64,000 bases of DNA, from the NCBI RefSeq assembly GCF_932274485.2, contig NC_065882.2, positions 62,657,431 to 62,721,430 on the forward strand, given 5' to 3'. Position numbers and translations under genes: made by a program. Under the pieces are notes generated by a model. It had not been told where the DNA came from and did not search any database. It saw only the letters and a program-made list of their open reading frames with translations. The DNA is from Patella vulgata. Its lineage: Eukaryota > Mollusca > Gastropoda > Patellidae. This document shows positions 47,149-56,530 of the stretch, one piece after another (the first letter of the stretch is position 1; every line of letters begins with the position of its first letter).

Positions 47149-47157
47149 TCTTATTTC
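47149..47157 (+). repeat. Target-site duplication, right copy
   Basis: TCTTATTTC, identical to the copy at 46732-46740; the two bracket the inserted SINE-B exactly. Confidence 0.8.
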
Positions 47158-47200
47158 GAACTTTCTCAGCCAACACCGGAATTGAATTATGGACATAGAA

Positions 47201-48584
47201 AGGATATCATTTGAACAAGGGGCGATCATCCTATTAGTATATTTTTAACGAGAGGAGATCTAATTAATGGCAGTGATGATTTTTTTAATTTGAAATCCGT
47301 CATGACTGTTAATTTACTTCAGCAAATATAATTGGTATCTGCTTGATTATGACCAACTCCACTTAACTCGCTATTATCCATTCTTCTACAAATTACGAGA
47401 GATGAAAACGACCGAAAGAAGCAATGTATAACCAATATTAATTGTCTGGCAGTAACGAATGAAGACGTTTTGGTTTCTATTAAATCTTAACGACAAATCG
47501 CTTAATAGGAGATATAAAAGCAAGGATTATTTAAATTGATCACCCTGTTGAAAGTATATAGATACTGTCGACGGAACCGGTTCTCACTCTACGTACCAAT
47601 AAAACACTATTAACCACAGACACCTAGACAGTAAAAATTGCTAGTAAACATCAGTCTTCCAGCCAACGTGGTCATTTTGTCTGGAAAAGTTTAATGATGA
47701 TTCAAATAAGACAAAATGGGACCCAACACGATTAATATATAGGTCAATGTGGAGGTTTACGGAGGATGAAATGTCTCAATGTTAATCATTATTTTTGATT
47801 GGGTCTGGTATTAAATACGTGTTTATCTTTAAGTGGTATTATGTGTCTGGATGTCGTCAACTAGTATTTGTTGTCTGTGATATGATTAGTGTGTTCAGCT
47901 CCTGTGTTATATTTCTATTAACACTTTGCATTATACCGTTTGTATTACTAGAATTTGTATATTGTCTTATATCGGCACCAGCCTTATCATGTGTTTATTT
48001 AGAATTAACGTTGGTACTTAACACGTTAAGATAGTTCTGTGACTGTCATATGGCGAGCATTTTGCCTCCATTTGTCTATCATATGTATTATCACCGCCCT
48101 AATATTTAATGGATAAAATAAATAAGCGAATAACATATTATTTCAACGGGTCTTGTTAAAGGTGCCACCCTAATAACAAAATAAACCAACATATTACATA
48201 CTAAATCGTATGACTGGATTCAAGGAGCTGTTCAAATACTGTCATACTAATCACCAACAAGAGCGGTTTGGTTTCTGTCAATTTTACTGATACATAATTT
48301 TGTATGTTTGGATGATTAAAATAGCCTATATAATTATGTCTGAAAGGCTCATAGAAATGCGCATCTGGGTTAAGTACAGCGATTTTAAGCTCTGTGTAAT
48401 TGTTTGGAGTAGCAAGGACAGTTCTGATCTGCCAGCAGCAATAGCATCCGAATAACCTTTTCTATAATTGTGCGGCAGTGTGGTATTCGCGTTTATCAGG
48501 CCATTCATTATGCACATAAGCCAAATTATTTATGTGTGTTACGTAACCCCGTTTAAACAGTTTTAACGATCATTCCGAACGCTC
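47201..48584. other. Unannotated AT-rich sequence
   Basis: Nothing recognised. The 79-codon hydrophobic frame at 47795-48034 has no recognisable family. Confidence 0.45.
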
Positions 48585-48740
48585 CCCCGGTTTCCACCCA
48601 CTGCTAAAGACCCCTACGCGCAAGCGAATTATTGAAATAAAATTGAACTATGTGTTAGTCCCGAAATGACCTAGTTTGTGTCGAGTGGACGTTAAACCCC
48701 ATCTCTCTCTCTCTCTCTCGCTCTGTATCTCTTTCTCCTT
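48585..48740 (+). mobile_element. SINE-A 3' half, young
   Basis: CCACTGCTAAAGACCCCTACG, GCGCAAGCGAATTATTG, TTAGTCCCGAAATGACCTAG, TTTGTGTCGAGTGGACGTTA and AACCCCATCTCTCTC, followed by an extended CT microsatellite, are close to the family consensus. The head is absent, typical of 5' truncation on insertion. Confidence 0.9.
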
Positions 48741-50764
48741 TAAGCGTAGTGAAATATTTCCCGAAATGATTTACCATATCTATGTTGTAAGTCAACTAAA
48801 CGTGGTTTCAGTTAAGGTTAATGTGCCCAGAGATTGACTACGTGGAATAACAGTAGTTATATGCGAAGAATATGTTACGAAAACCGTTATCATTGGTATT
48901 TATCAAGAAATTTACTTTCGATTAAAATGAGAAAATAGATATTAAACCGAGAAATATGCATGGCATTTGAATGTAATTACACAAACAGAAAACCAAAAAG
49001 TATTTCTTTTTTTGTACAAAAAGCAACCCACAACGACGTTGTAATTAATTGTCTGGTAGTTTGCACACTCCAGTAATTTGCTACAGACCTTTCAGTACAG
49101 TGAATTATTTTGCTTTCTTTTTCAGAAAGAAAAAAATGATTTTGTAAAAGTGTTGTTTTCGTTCAGTAAATCAGACACCACGTCCATTTTCCTTGGTCGA
49201 TGAGTCTTCTTTCCATATGAAGGAGCTCACATATTTTATGTATAGTGTTTACATTTAGATACACAGAAATATTAAAACTCTTTCTCCCTTGAGAAAAGGA
49301 TACATTTAAGTATTAAACAATAAGTAGAATGATAAACGATATATAAAGTCATTAAAATGGTTTCGAGGGCTGTATGTATTTCTGACTATTCTCCAATGTC
49401 GTCATTATAGATATTTTGTGTGTGATTTGGGTTAATATTTACCTAGAGCCTAGAGCTACTAGAAGATAAACTTGTCGATATAAAGATAGACCGAGACTAG
49501 GGAAATCTTTTCAAATCATCTCAGTTATGAATTATCAATCAGTGGTATATTGGCATAACACTGACATTTTGTACCAAATTCTATATTTAGGTTTGAAGGA
49601 GATGACTTATTACTAAAGTGACAGTCTCACTATTCTATAACCAAAGATCCGAGGAAGAGAAATGAGGTTTGAAACCCACTCAACACAAACTGTTTTGGGA
49701 CTAATACTATGTAGTATACATTTATTTCAATGCGTCGCTTGCAGTGGGCAAGGCAATCCACGAGGTTGGACATACGATCTTACTCCTTGTCAAATACAAG
49801 CTTTGGATCGAAACCACGTCACTCAACACAATGACAAGACCTCATGAACCAAAGTCCAAGCGTTAGCCTACATGGTTACAATCTCCCTTTTTTCTTAGAC
49901 CTCTAGCCGAGGTTCGAATGACAAATGAGATATATCCACGAACATCTAACCTTCCTTAACCTTTAGGTTTTTTAATTCTTGATAAATGGTCGGATCGCGT
50001 CCGCAAATATTGTTTTGTGATTTCTTAGATCTAATTAAAGGAAACAAAAACGTAAAGATCAAGAGATTACATATGAAATGATGCCAGATAGTGAACAAAA
50101 TCATGTTAAAAACATTAAATTACAACCGTCGATATTTTCAAACTAGGTAATTTTCAGGGATGCAACCATTAATCAACCCAGTGATGACTTTACCTATAAT
50201 ATATGCACAAAATACTTCGACTATATCTAAATAAGAAAGTGTAACTCCTTTTTAAATAAATAGTATCGTATGAATCATTGTTGCGATACATACATACTGA
50301 AACAGGCATAATATTCTTTAAGAGCACGGCACCAACGTTATTCATAATCTTCAGTGCATAAACTGTGGAATACGTTAAATGTGAGGAAGGAACACGGAAC
50401 CTGGAAACGAAACGGAATGATTTAATATATCATGATAATTTGGCTGTGATATAACCCTTGGGTGGTTTATTTGATAATGCACGAAATTATGAATCAATTC
50501 GTGTTTGGTTTGATAATTTGTTCTTCATATCGCCAAAATTCCTATGTAAAACACATTTATATAGATGAATAAGTAAATTTAATTTACGGTTTAGGCCAAT
50601 CTCGATTAACAAAAAGCAGTATTTGTTTCTCTAATCTCCAACTTATCAGGATACGCGTAATCCATCTAATCACTAATCCTTGATTGTCCATGCTAGGCTT
50701 ATTAAAACGTGTGTATATGCAGTAATATAAATCAAACAAATAAAGAAATGGAATTGCAACCTAC
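48741..50764. other. Unannotated sequence with one strong splice-acceptor-like site
   Basis: No repeat is recognised. TTTTGCTTTCTTTTTCAG at 49108-49125 is a good 3' splice site; the 25 codons after it are open (KNDFVKVLFSFSKSDTTS and on to a TGA near 49201) but there is no recognised family and no donor, so it could at most be a terminal exon. Chance is likely in DNA with many T-runs. Confidence 0.3.
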
Positions 50765-50815
50765 GTTTCTACATCGACTGGGCTTGTGGGCTAACACATA
50801 AAGAAGCATATATAT
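50765..50815 (-). mobile_element. SINE-B tail-proximal fragment, antisense
   Basis: TTTCTACATCGACTGGGCTTG, then GGGCTAACACATAAAGAAGC matches the fragment end at 8.52 kb (TTTCTACATCGACTGGGCTAA) and the reverse-complemented pre-tail of SINE-B. Confidence 0.5.
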
Positions 50816-51508
50816 GTATATTCATTTGCTTATTTCACTGCCCAAGATTCCTACATTGCATTGTTTAATTGAAATGAAAATAAATAACCAAAATAGACAC
50901 TGTTTCGGGCAACCTATTCAAATCAGATTAATTAAGTTCCTTAAGCGTGGGCATAGATTTTGAAAGCTTATAACTTATTAAGAGGGTAACATGACTATGT
51001 ATTGAACCTAAAACTCTGATGAAATATTTTACTGTCTACAGCCCCCAGGACTTCAAAACATCAGATTAAAGAGGATGATTCGTTGAAGACCATAATCACC
51101 GAGAAATAATGTGGTGCTTCCGGTTAGAACTGTTTTACAGTTGTCATTAATTAGAGGGAAATAGTTTACAATATTTGTGTATGATAGACCGGGGTGCTTC
51201 TGTTTTATGTAAAGTCTGAGATAGGTGATTAAAGCTTTAGAAGGTGTAAATATTCCAAGGCTTAGTAATTTCTCTTTCATCTGTATACTATCCCTTTAAA
51301 ATAAGAAAACACATGATATACTAGTAATGGTATGATTCCAGAGACTAGGGTTTCGTCTAGCCTTTAAAGGGTTTTTATACCAGACAAAATCACTTGGTGC
51401 ATTTAATTTGGCAGTACGGCGTATTTTATTATTGGAAATGACTAAATAATGAAATATAATACACTCGTTATCTCCTTGCGTATTTTCTTCCATAGGCTAC
51501 TGTACTTA
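50816..51508. other. Unannotated AT-rich sequence
   Basis: Nothing recognised. Confidence 0.5.
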
Positions 51509-51517
51509 TCTGTAATA
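51509..51517 (+). repeat. 9-bp target-site duplication, left copy (family C)
   Basis: TCTGTAATA, repeated exactly at 51824-51832, directly flanks the family C element. Confidence 0.85.
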
Positions 51518-51823
51518 CAATCTGACTGACACACATATCCTATTTCGTTTCGTTTTTTTATAGTTCAAAATTTTGTTTTACTTGTCTTCACAAAACTAGT
51601 TAATGTGAGGGATTAGCAAATGTTACGGCGAGTTCTTGGCGTGCGGTGCACTGATCTGGAAACATCAACGCTGATTGATTAATCAATGTCTGACGTCATA
51701 GGTTTAAAAAGCCGCCCGTATGACCCCTGCAACGACCTTCCACTACAACTGGTCAGATGTAGTGTATTCCATCGAAAGTATGAAAAAAAACCCCGAATCT
51801 AAGTCTGTATTTTAATCAGATTG
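51518..51823 (+). mobile_element. Family C MITE with terminal inverted repeats and exact 9-bp TSD
   Basis: The 306-base element starts CAATCTGACTGACACACA and ends CTGTATTTTAATCAGATTG, so its outer ends form imperfect inverted repeats (CAATCTGA outermost is exact). The interior has GGCGAGTTCTTGGCGTGCGG, AACGCTGATTGATTAATCAA, TGACGTCATAGG, CGACCTTCCACTACAACTGG and ATCGAAAGTATG, shared with copies at 26.5 and 62.3 kb. Exact 9-base flanking repeats are characteristic of Mutator-like elements, though some other superfamilies also give 8-9 bases. There is no coding capacity, so it is a non-autonomous MITE. The orientation is arbitrary. Confidence 0.9.
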
Positions 51824-51832
51824 TCTGTAATA
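51824..51832 (+). repeat. 9-bp target-site duplication, right copy (family C)
   Basis: TCTGTAATA, identical to 51509-51517. Confidence 0.85.
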
Positions 51833-52405
51833 TGTCAAAAAAAAGATCTTTCTTATTTATTGGTGCTTATCATTTGCGAAGAACACTTAACTAAGAGAGG
51901 TTTGATGGAATTGTGTATGGTCTTGATAAATTCTAGAATATCTGAACGAAAATTGATTGTTTTGTTGATGCACAATGATCGGAGGTGTGTAATAAAAACT
52001 ACCCAGTTGTATTGCATATTTATTTTATACTAGCTACCCACTAATTAATATGACCAGCAAAGCAATATCATAAAATTTCGAAAACCCATTCTAAACAATA
52101 TATATTTTATTGTTGTACATTATTGTTAGCAATCATATAATATTTACTCTACAAGCGCTACTATGTATTTAGTTTATTTAAAATCGGATTAATCTTACCA
52201 CTATAATTTGTTTAGTTTGCGATTTATTGGATCGCCATCTGAAAATTATTGACTTTTACTGTAACGGATTGGTTTATATCTCTAGAGGAATCCAATGTTG
52301 CTTGCGCAAACACCCAGCACTTTAAAGTGGCACACCTGAATTCGACATTTGCCAAAACTATCACTTGTTTAGTTATAACTAGTGACAAATGTGGTGCACA
52401 AGAAG
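51833..52405. other. Unannotated AT-rich sequence
   Basis: Nothing recognised apart from a 63-codon frame at 52249-52440 that runs into the palindrome described next and has no known motif. Confidence 0.45.
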
Positions 52406-52413
52406 GGTATGAT
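52406..52413 (+). repeat. 8-bp flanking repeat of the palindromic element, left
   Basis: GGTATGAT, repeated exactly at 52483-52490 at the other edge of the palindrome. Confidence 0.8.
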
Positions 52414-52482
52414 CACAGGCACTTGAAGGGATTAAAATAAAACTTCTTACTAGTTTTATTTTAATCCCTTCAAGTGCCTGTG
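52414..52482. mobile_element. Perfect 69-bp palindromic foldback element
   Basis: Two 31-base arms are perfect inverted copies: 52414-52444 begins CACAGGCACTTGAAGGGATT and 52452-52482 ends AATCCCTTCAAGTGCCTGTG; the loop is the seven bases TCTTACT. GGTATGAT stands directly outside both arms. An 8-base duplication together with termini starting CACAGG points to an hAT-type DNA transposon; other 8-base-duplicating superfamilies are possible. With no interior left, the element is little more than two terminal repeats joined. Arms without a single mismatch mean it is very recent or maintained by conversion. A miRNA-like transcript is conceivable but there is no evidence. Confidence 0.9.
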
Positions 52483-52490
52483 GGTATGAT
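52483..52490 (+). repeat. 8-bp flanking repeat of the palindromic element, right
   Basis: GGTATGAT, identical to 52406-52413. Confidence 0.8.
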
Positions 52491-52737
52491 AATGGCCTGT
52501 GAAGTAGAACACCAATATCTTGAACAGTTTATGAGGTATGCTCGGGAAACAAAACCGGTACTTAAGGACTTGCTGGGGCCATTTTAATAATAATGGCGAC
52601 AAACGAAGATCTACTATTATATCTACGAAGATGCCATAAAGTTACAGAAGCATCATGAAAACCCAAATGTCCAAGGCATATTTGCCCGTATCTTCGCTTC
52701 GGAAGTAGAAGCTACGACAAAACCCATAAGTGTTTAA
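52486..52737 (+). pseudogene. Protein-like remnant of unknown origin
   Basis: Two stretches give translations that look like real protein rather than chance: one includes EVEHQYLEQFMRYARETKPV (about 52501-52560), the other EDAIKLQKHHENPNVQG and FARIFASEVEATTKP (about 52627-52722). They are in the same frame, and base composition is visibly less AT-rich than around. The reading is broken in several places, so it is not functional as read. I cannot name the family: it might be a host gene piece or part of a mobile element. The palindromic foldback element lies directly at its 5' edge and may have landed in it. Confidence 0.3.
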
Positions 52738-53624
52738 AACCCGATGAGGTGGGGTGTCAGAGGAGATAGATATAATGAATACCCTTTACATTTACGAAGG
52801 AAACGCACTTACCACTTATGCTAATTGGATAAAACATACTTTGTAAGAGAAATTCGCATTAAAATCTGACCGTGTATTTCAAAGCTAAATGATTTAAAAA
52901 CAAATGAATTCATTTACTTGTACCTCTGCTGGGAATACCTCCTGAAAAAATGCGTGATCATGGGTTTATTAATTTGTAAATTGTTTTATTTTATTAATGG
53001 AAATTTGATCTCTTCCTTTTTAGAACACATTGTATCGAATATATCAGCAAATATAATACATACAAAAATCATACAAAATAAACGTGAACACATCAGCATC
53101 TGGAATAATCACTCTAATATAATGATCACCAATGCTTTTAAATCTATTACAAAATATTTCATATAAATCCGCGAATCGTTTAAGCCTGACCGATGCAATT
53201 TTATTTAAGTTCGTTATGATCTACACGTTTCTCAAACAAAAAAGCAGATGGTCCCAGATCGCTATAAAACCGTGAAACTCATATATTACACAGCTTCATA
53301 TATCGATTAGCAAACATAAGATTATTAAATTTCTGAAAACTGTGGTAATACGTTGTTAGAATATAAAAGTGTTTTATGAATTTAGCTGTTGGGAGTTGTT
53401 GGGTTTGAGCGATAGATCACGTATTATTGTAAAGCTACGCTATTAGCTAGATATCTAGTTTATTATAATAATCACTGATAAACCGATGTTTATACCAGAT
53501 TCTACTCAAAACATTAACCTATACAATATTACACGACTTGTTGTCACAATCTACTTATGTCACCGTAAATCTGTTTAAGTAGTGTATAAAATATATTATC
53601 AAATAAGTTACATATACACGTAAC
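52738..53624. other. Unannotated AT-rich sequence
   Basis: Nothing recognised; the 82-codon frame at 52918-53166 is strongly AT-driven (Ile, Asn and Lys rich). Confidence 0.5.
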
Positions 53625-53745
53625 CCAAGCGCTGTTGGGTTGTCGAGTGGTCTAATGTATGTGATTTAGACCATAAGGCCTACCACTGAGTCAAGTGGCA
53701 TTGTTTCCATTCCACGACAATGGACATAAAAGGACAAGTCGTGAT
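53625..53745 (+). mobile_element. SINE-A head only
   Basis: CGCTGTTGGGTTGTCGAGTGG (A-box region), then ACCATAAGGCCTACCACTGAG, TCAAGTGGCATTGTTTCCAT and TCCACGACAATGGACATAAA follow the tRNA-like head of SINE-A (CATAAGGTCTGCCATTGAATCAAGTGGCGTGGTTTCGATTCC in the 0.7 kb copy). The A-box part is closer to a tRNA-Ser/Leu sequence than in other copies. Body and tail are missing. Confidence 0.7.
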
Positions 53746-53806
53746 GGGAATCAATTAAATAATATCACACACTATGACCAACACACGCACCGAAACCTTC
53801 GAACAG

Positions 53807-53879
53807 AAGATGTTCAAGATATTGAACAAGATATATTAGCTTCTGATTATTTCGTGCCAGATGTCTTTATGCGTCTGAG
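53807..53879 (+). CDS. Candidate small internal exon of unknown gene
   Basis: A 73-base open segment follows AG at 53805-53806 and ends at CTGAG|GTAAATAAAG, a fair 5' splice site (GT at 53880-53881). The open frame reads EDVQDIEQDILASDYFVPDV then FMRLR, acidic and well formed, and the frame is open upstream for a further 37 codons, partly through SINE-A sequence. The acceptor is poor: only a short pyrimidine patch (CCTTC) precedes it. No family is recognised. Exonised or chance sequence are real alternatives. Confidence 0.15.
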
Positions 53880-54834
53880 GTAAATAAAGTATTAACCGAG
53901 TTTTACAAACTGCAATCCTTTATAAGTCGGTGTCGAAGCATGTAAAAGGCCAACATCCAAGTTGTCCTTTCGGATAATCTACTGTCTACGGCAGTCATAT
54001 TGCAGGACATTATATGCTTTGCATGTTTATCTTCTCTTCTTTGAACATAATTTAAAATAGTTTTATATTTATTTTAAAGAAGTTAAACCTCTTTAAGTGT
54101 TGAGTTGCGTCGATTACATTTTTTTTTCGAAAGATTAACGAAAGTCAGTCTGTTTCATCTTTAAGTAAAAGAGAGCACACGAATCCAACGAAATCGTCCT
54201 TTTTATTTTGAGCCTGGGATCAGTTTGTGAACCTGTTGGCCCGGGCCGTTGAACCTTTCAGCTGTAAATAGTTTAATTATTCATTCGACGGGACTGAATA
54301 AGGATTCAATTTCATCGTTTGCTGTCTGTTTGTATCGCCGTATTATTTGAACTAAACAAGTGTTTTCAACGTTTTAGATTACTGGATGTCATATCTTCTA
54401 ATGTCAGAGACTCAGGGTATTCTATTAATGGAGAATGCCAACAAATGTTTGACATTTTAGAAAGTTTGATTGACTTGCTTGTGGTTATGTTATATGTCTG
54501 ATTGAAGCTCATTTCGGATTGCTAATGATTTCAGAAAACTTGTCATACGACAATAAAATATTTCTACACTTGAATTATTAAAAGGTAAAAACAGAGTGAC
54601 AAGAAAAAACAAATCAACCAAATGGATGCTCAGGATTTACTATTAGCAGAACGAGACCTATACGAGCCATACGATTTTTGTCGGATTCATATACTTTTTC
54701 TGAGTCCTAACTCATATCTCAACGAGTCCGGTGACACGACTATTGACCATATCCCATTTACCTATTGGTTTCGACTTCGGAAAATCAAATTTCGAACTCT
54801 CGTGCCATAGCTTATATTTATTCTCCAAGTAGTC
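53880..54834. other. Unannotated sequence
   Basis: Nothing recognised. Frames at 54319-54501 and 54622-54810 (60 and 62 codons, plus) have no recognised motif. Confidence 0.45.
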
Positions 54835-55050
54835 TATCCCACGCACCTTGGATCATAAGGTCTATCAAGTGGCGTGGTTGCGATAACAAGCTTGTATGTG
54901 GCAAGGAGTAGGATCGTTTGCCCAACCTTGTGGGGTTTCTCCTGGGTGTCGGGTTTCCTTTCAAGCGAATTATTGAAATTAAAACTTTATCATATTATGC
55001 TAGTCCAGCAGAAATGACCTAGTTTGTCTAATATACGTTAAACTCTTAAC
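54835..55050 (+). mobile_element. SINE-A, most of the body
   Basis: GGATCATAAGGTCTATCAAG, TGGCGTGGTTGCGAT, GTATGTGGCAAGGAGTAGG, CCCAACCTTGTGGGGTTTC, AAGCGAATTATTGAAATTAA and GACCTAGTTTGTC, then ATACGTTAAACTC track SINE-A throughout. It lacks the A-box end and the CCACTGCTAAAGACCCC segment. Confidence 0.8.
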
Positions 55051-55081
55051 CCTTTTGCGTTAGTTTTATACGTCCGCATTA

Positions 55082-55335
55082 TTCCTTATAGCCCAAGGAT
55101 GACCTTTATTATGTTTGGTGCTTGCCCGATCCCTGGGGCACAGCCACGCCCAATTTTTTGTATGCCTTTGTGTCGCCCACAGGCCGCAATTCTTAAAAGA
55201 TCCTTTTGAAACTTTGCATACATATTCCTTATGCCCTAAGGATGTTCTTAAGGCGATTCATTAAAAATTGTGGCCTGTAGGCAACACAAAGACACACAAG
55301 GATAAAAATGTGCGTGATTCAGCCCCCGGGGGTCC
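55082..55335. mobile_element. Inverted-repeat element of about 250 bp
   Basis: Imperfect arms of about 70 bases face each other: 55124-55194 (with CCCTGGGGCA, GCCTTTGTGTCGCCCACAGG, CCGCAATTCTT) and 55263-55333 (with AAAAATTGTGGCCTGTAGGC, AACACAAAGACAC, GCCCCCGGGGG). A second, direct repeat lies alongside: TTCCTTATAGCCCAAGGATG at 55083 and TTCCTTATGCCCTAAGGATG at 55228. There is no coding capacity. It lies between a SINE-A and a SINE-B. It may be a foldback DNA transposon remnant or an inverted duplication of an unknown repeat. Confidence 0.6.
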
Positions 55336-55342
55336 GACATTC

Positions 55343-55628
55343 GCGAAAAACAATTTAAATTTTCCGGTGTGGTTTCCCTTTGTCAGTGGTGCAGGACGGA
55401 GGGACTGACAAGGACAGCTGTCTAGTCGTTCGGATGGGACGGAAAACCGAGGTCTCGTGTATACATTGGCGTGCACGTAAAAGATCCCTTGACAGTTGGA
55501 ATTCGATATAAGAGTACCGTTGTACCGCTACCTGGGCAAAAATTCTTTCCGAGCACACTGTATGGCGTATGCACTTCTTCATTATCCCAGTCGGAGCAGA
55601 ACAGTGATCAGTTAAACCCCATTTCATT
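55343..55628 (+). mobile_element. SINE-B, lacking the tRNA head
   Basis: The copy begins inside the body (ATTTTCCGGTGTGGTTTCCC) and continues TTTGTCAGTGGTGCAGGACG, CTAGTCGTTCGGATGGGACG, GGCGTGCACGTAAAAGATCC, CTTGACAGTTGGAATTCGAT, TATCCCAGTCGGAGCAGAAC, CAGTTAAACCCCATTTCATT. It is one of the cleaner copies and defines the body for comparison. 5' truncation is typical of LINE-driven insertion. Confidence 0.9.
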
Positions 55629-56479
55629 ACTTTTCATTTATTTTAATTTATAGACATGTGGGCATTGCTAGTTCCTTATATTAATAACCGAGGTGCATTA
55701 TTGTCTATCATTAATTCAGAAACGAACTTAACAAGGTCATATTTGGAAGCCAAAGTCTCTATTTTTAACCGAATGGATGATTTAGTCTACTTTTTATAAT
55801 GATTAAATCATAATGGCATAAAAATTTCATTCTGTACAATCCCCTATCGATATTTCTATTGTTATTTGTCTACTTGCACTAGGCGGCAGACAAAAGTATT
55901 CCCAGGCTGATCTGTGCAAAAGAGACATAAAATGTATAGCTGTCCACCCTTCAGGACGAGGAAGAATTATTATAGCTCAGTAGTGGTCGATTTTAGATCA
56001 AAGATTTTCTCTTTTGATAGCTACTTATACTGACATGAAGTCTACGTGATCATGGAGAAAGTGTCACGATCGCAGATCAGGAACTTGTCTTACATCCAAA
56101 AAGGAAGTCGAGCGGTATTAGTGATTCTCAAAGGAAATGGAATTGTATGGGACACTTGCGTCTGAATTATACAGTTGGGATGAACGTAACATTGTACAGT
56201 AGACAACGGGAGAGATGAATTGTGAAAATGCCCCAGTCTGTATATAAGGCATTCTGTTGCAGGATTTGTTGGGTTTGTTTTGGCGCGGAGGGGGGGGGGA
56301 CTACCAGAATTGATTAACTTAACACAGAAATGATATTAACAACTGACCGTCCCCATGCACTTACTATTAAACCCAAGCGTGTTTAATATAGGTTTTAATG
56401 CCTTTAATTCATTATCAGAACAGATAATCCGCGATGTTTTTGTGTTATAGTTGTTAGGAATTGATGGCACGCCACCTTG
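55629..56479. other. Unannotated sequence
   Basis: Nothing recognised apart from a run of G near 56288-56299. Confidence 0.5.
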
Positions 56480-56530
56480 TCGCCTTGTTTTGATGTAGTG
56501 TTTCGTTGCGTGGCAACCTAGATTTAATGG
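56480..56530 (+). mobile_element. Family D 3' end fragment
   Basis: GTAGTGTTTCGTTGCGTGGCA followed by ACCTAGATTTA resembles GTATGTTTCGTTACCTGGCA, ACCTATCTTTAC at the end of the 31 kb copy. The match is short. Confidence 0.35.

Larger units (their letters stand above)
46670..47200 (-). mobile_element. Older SINE-B, antisense, split by a younger SINE-B
   Basis: The left piece (46670-46740) is a reverse-complemented tail: ATGGACTTTAACGTCTTAG ... TTCATTAATGAAGAC ... GCTACCGGCTACTCTTATTTC. The right piece (47158-47200) is the reverse-complemented head region: CTTTCTCAGCCAACACCGG, AATTGAATTATGG. The two pieces are separated by a plus-strand SINE-B and share the 9-base word TCTTATTTC at the break, which shows nesting. 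The older copy had itself already lost much of its body. Confidence 0.75.

Noticed and set aside
48472-48484. GGCAGTGTGGT match to the start of miR-34
   Set aside because: Only 11 bases, no matching arm within 80 bases on either side.
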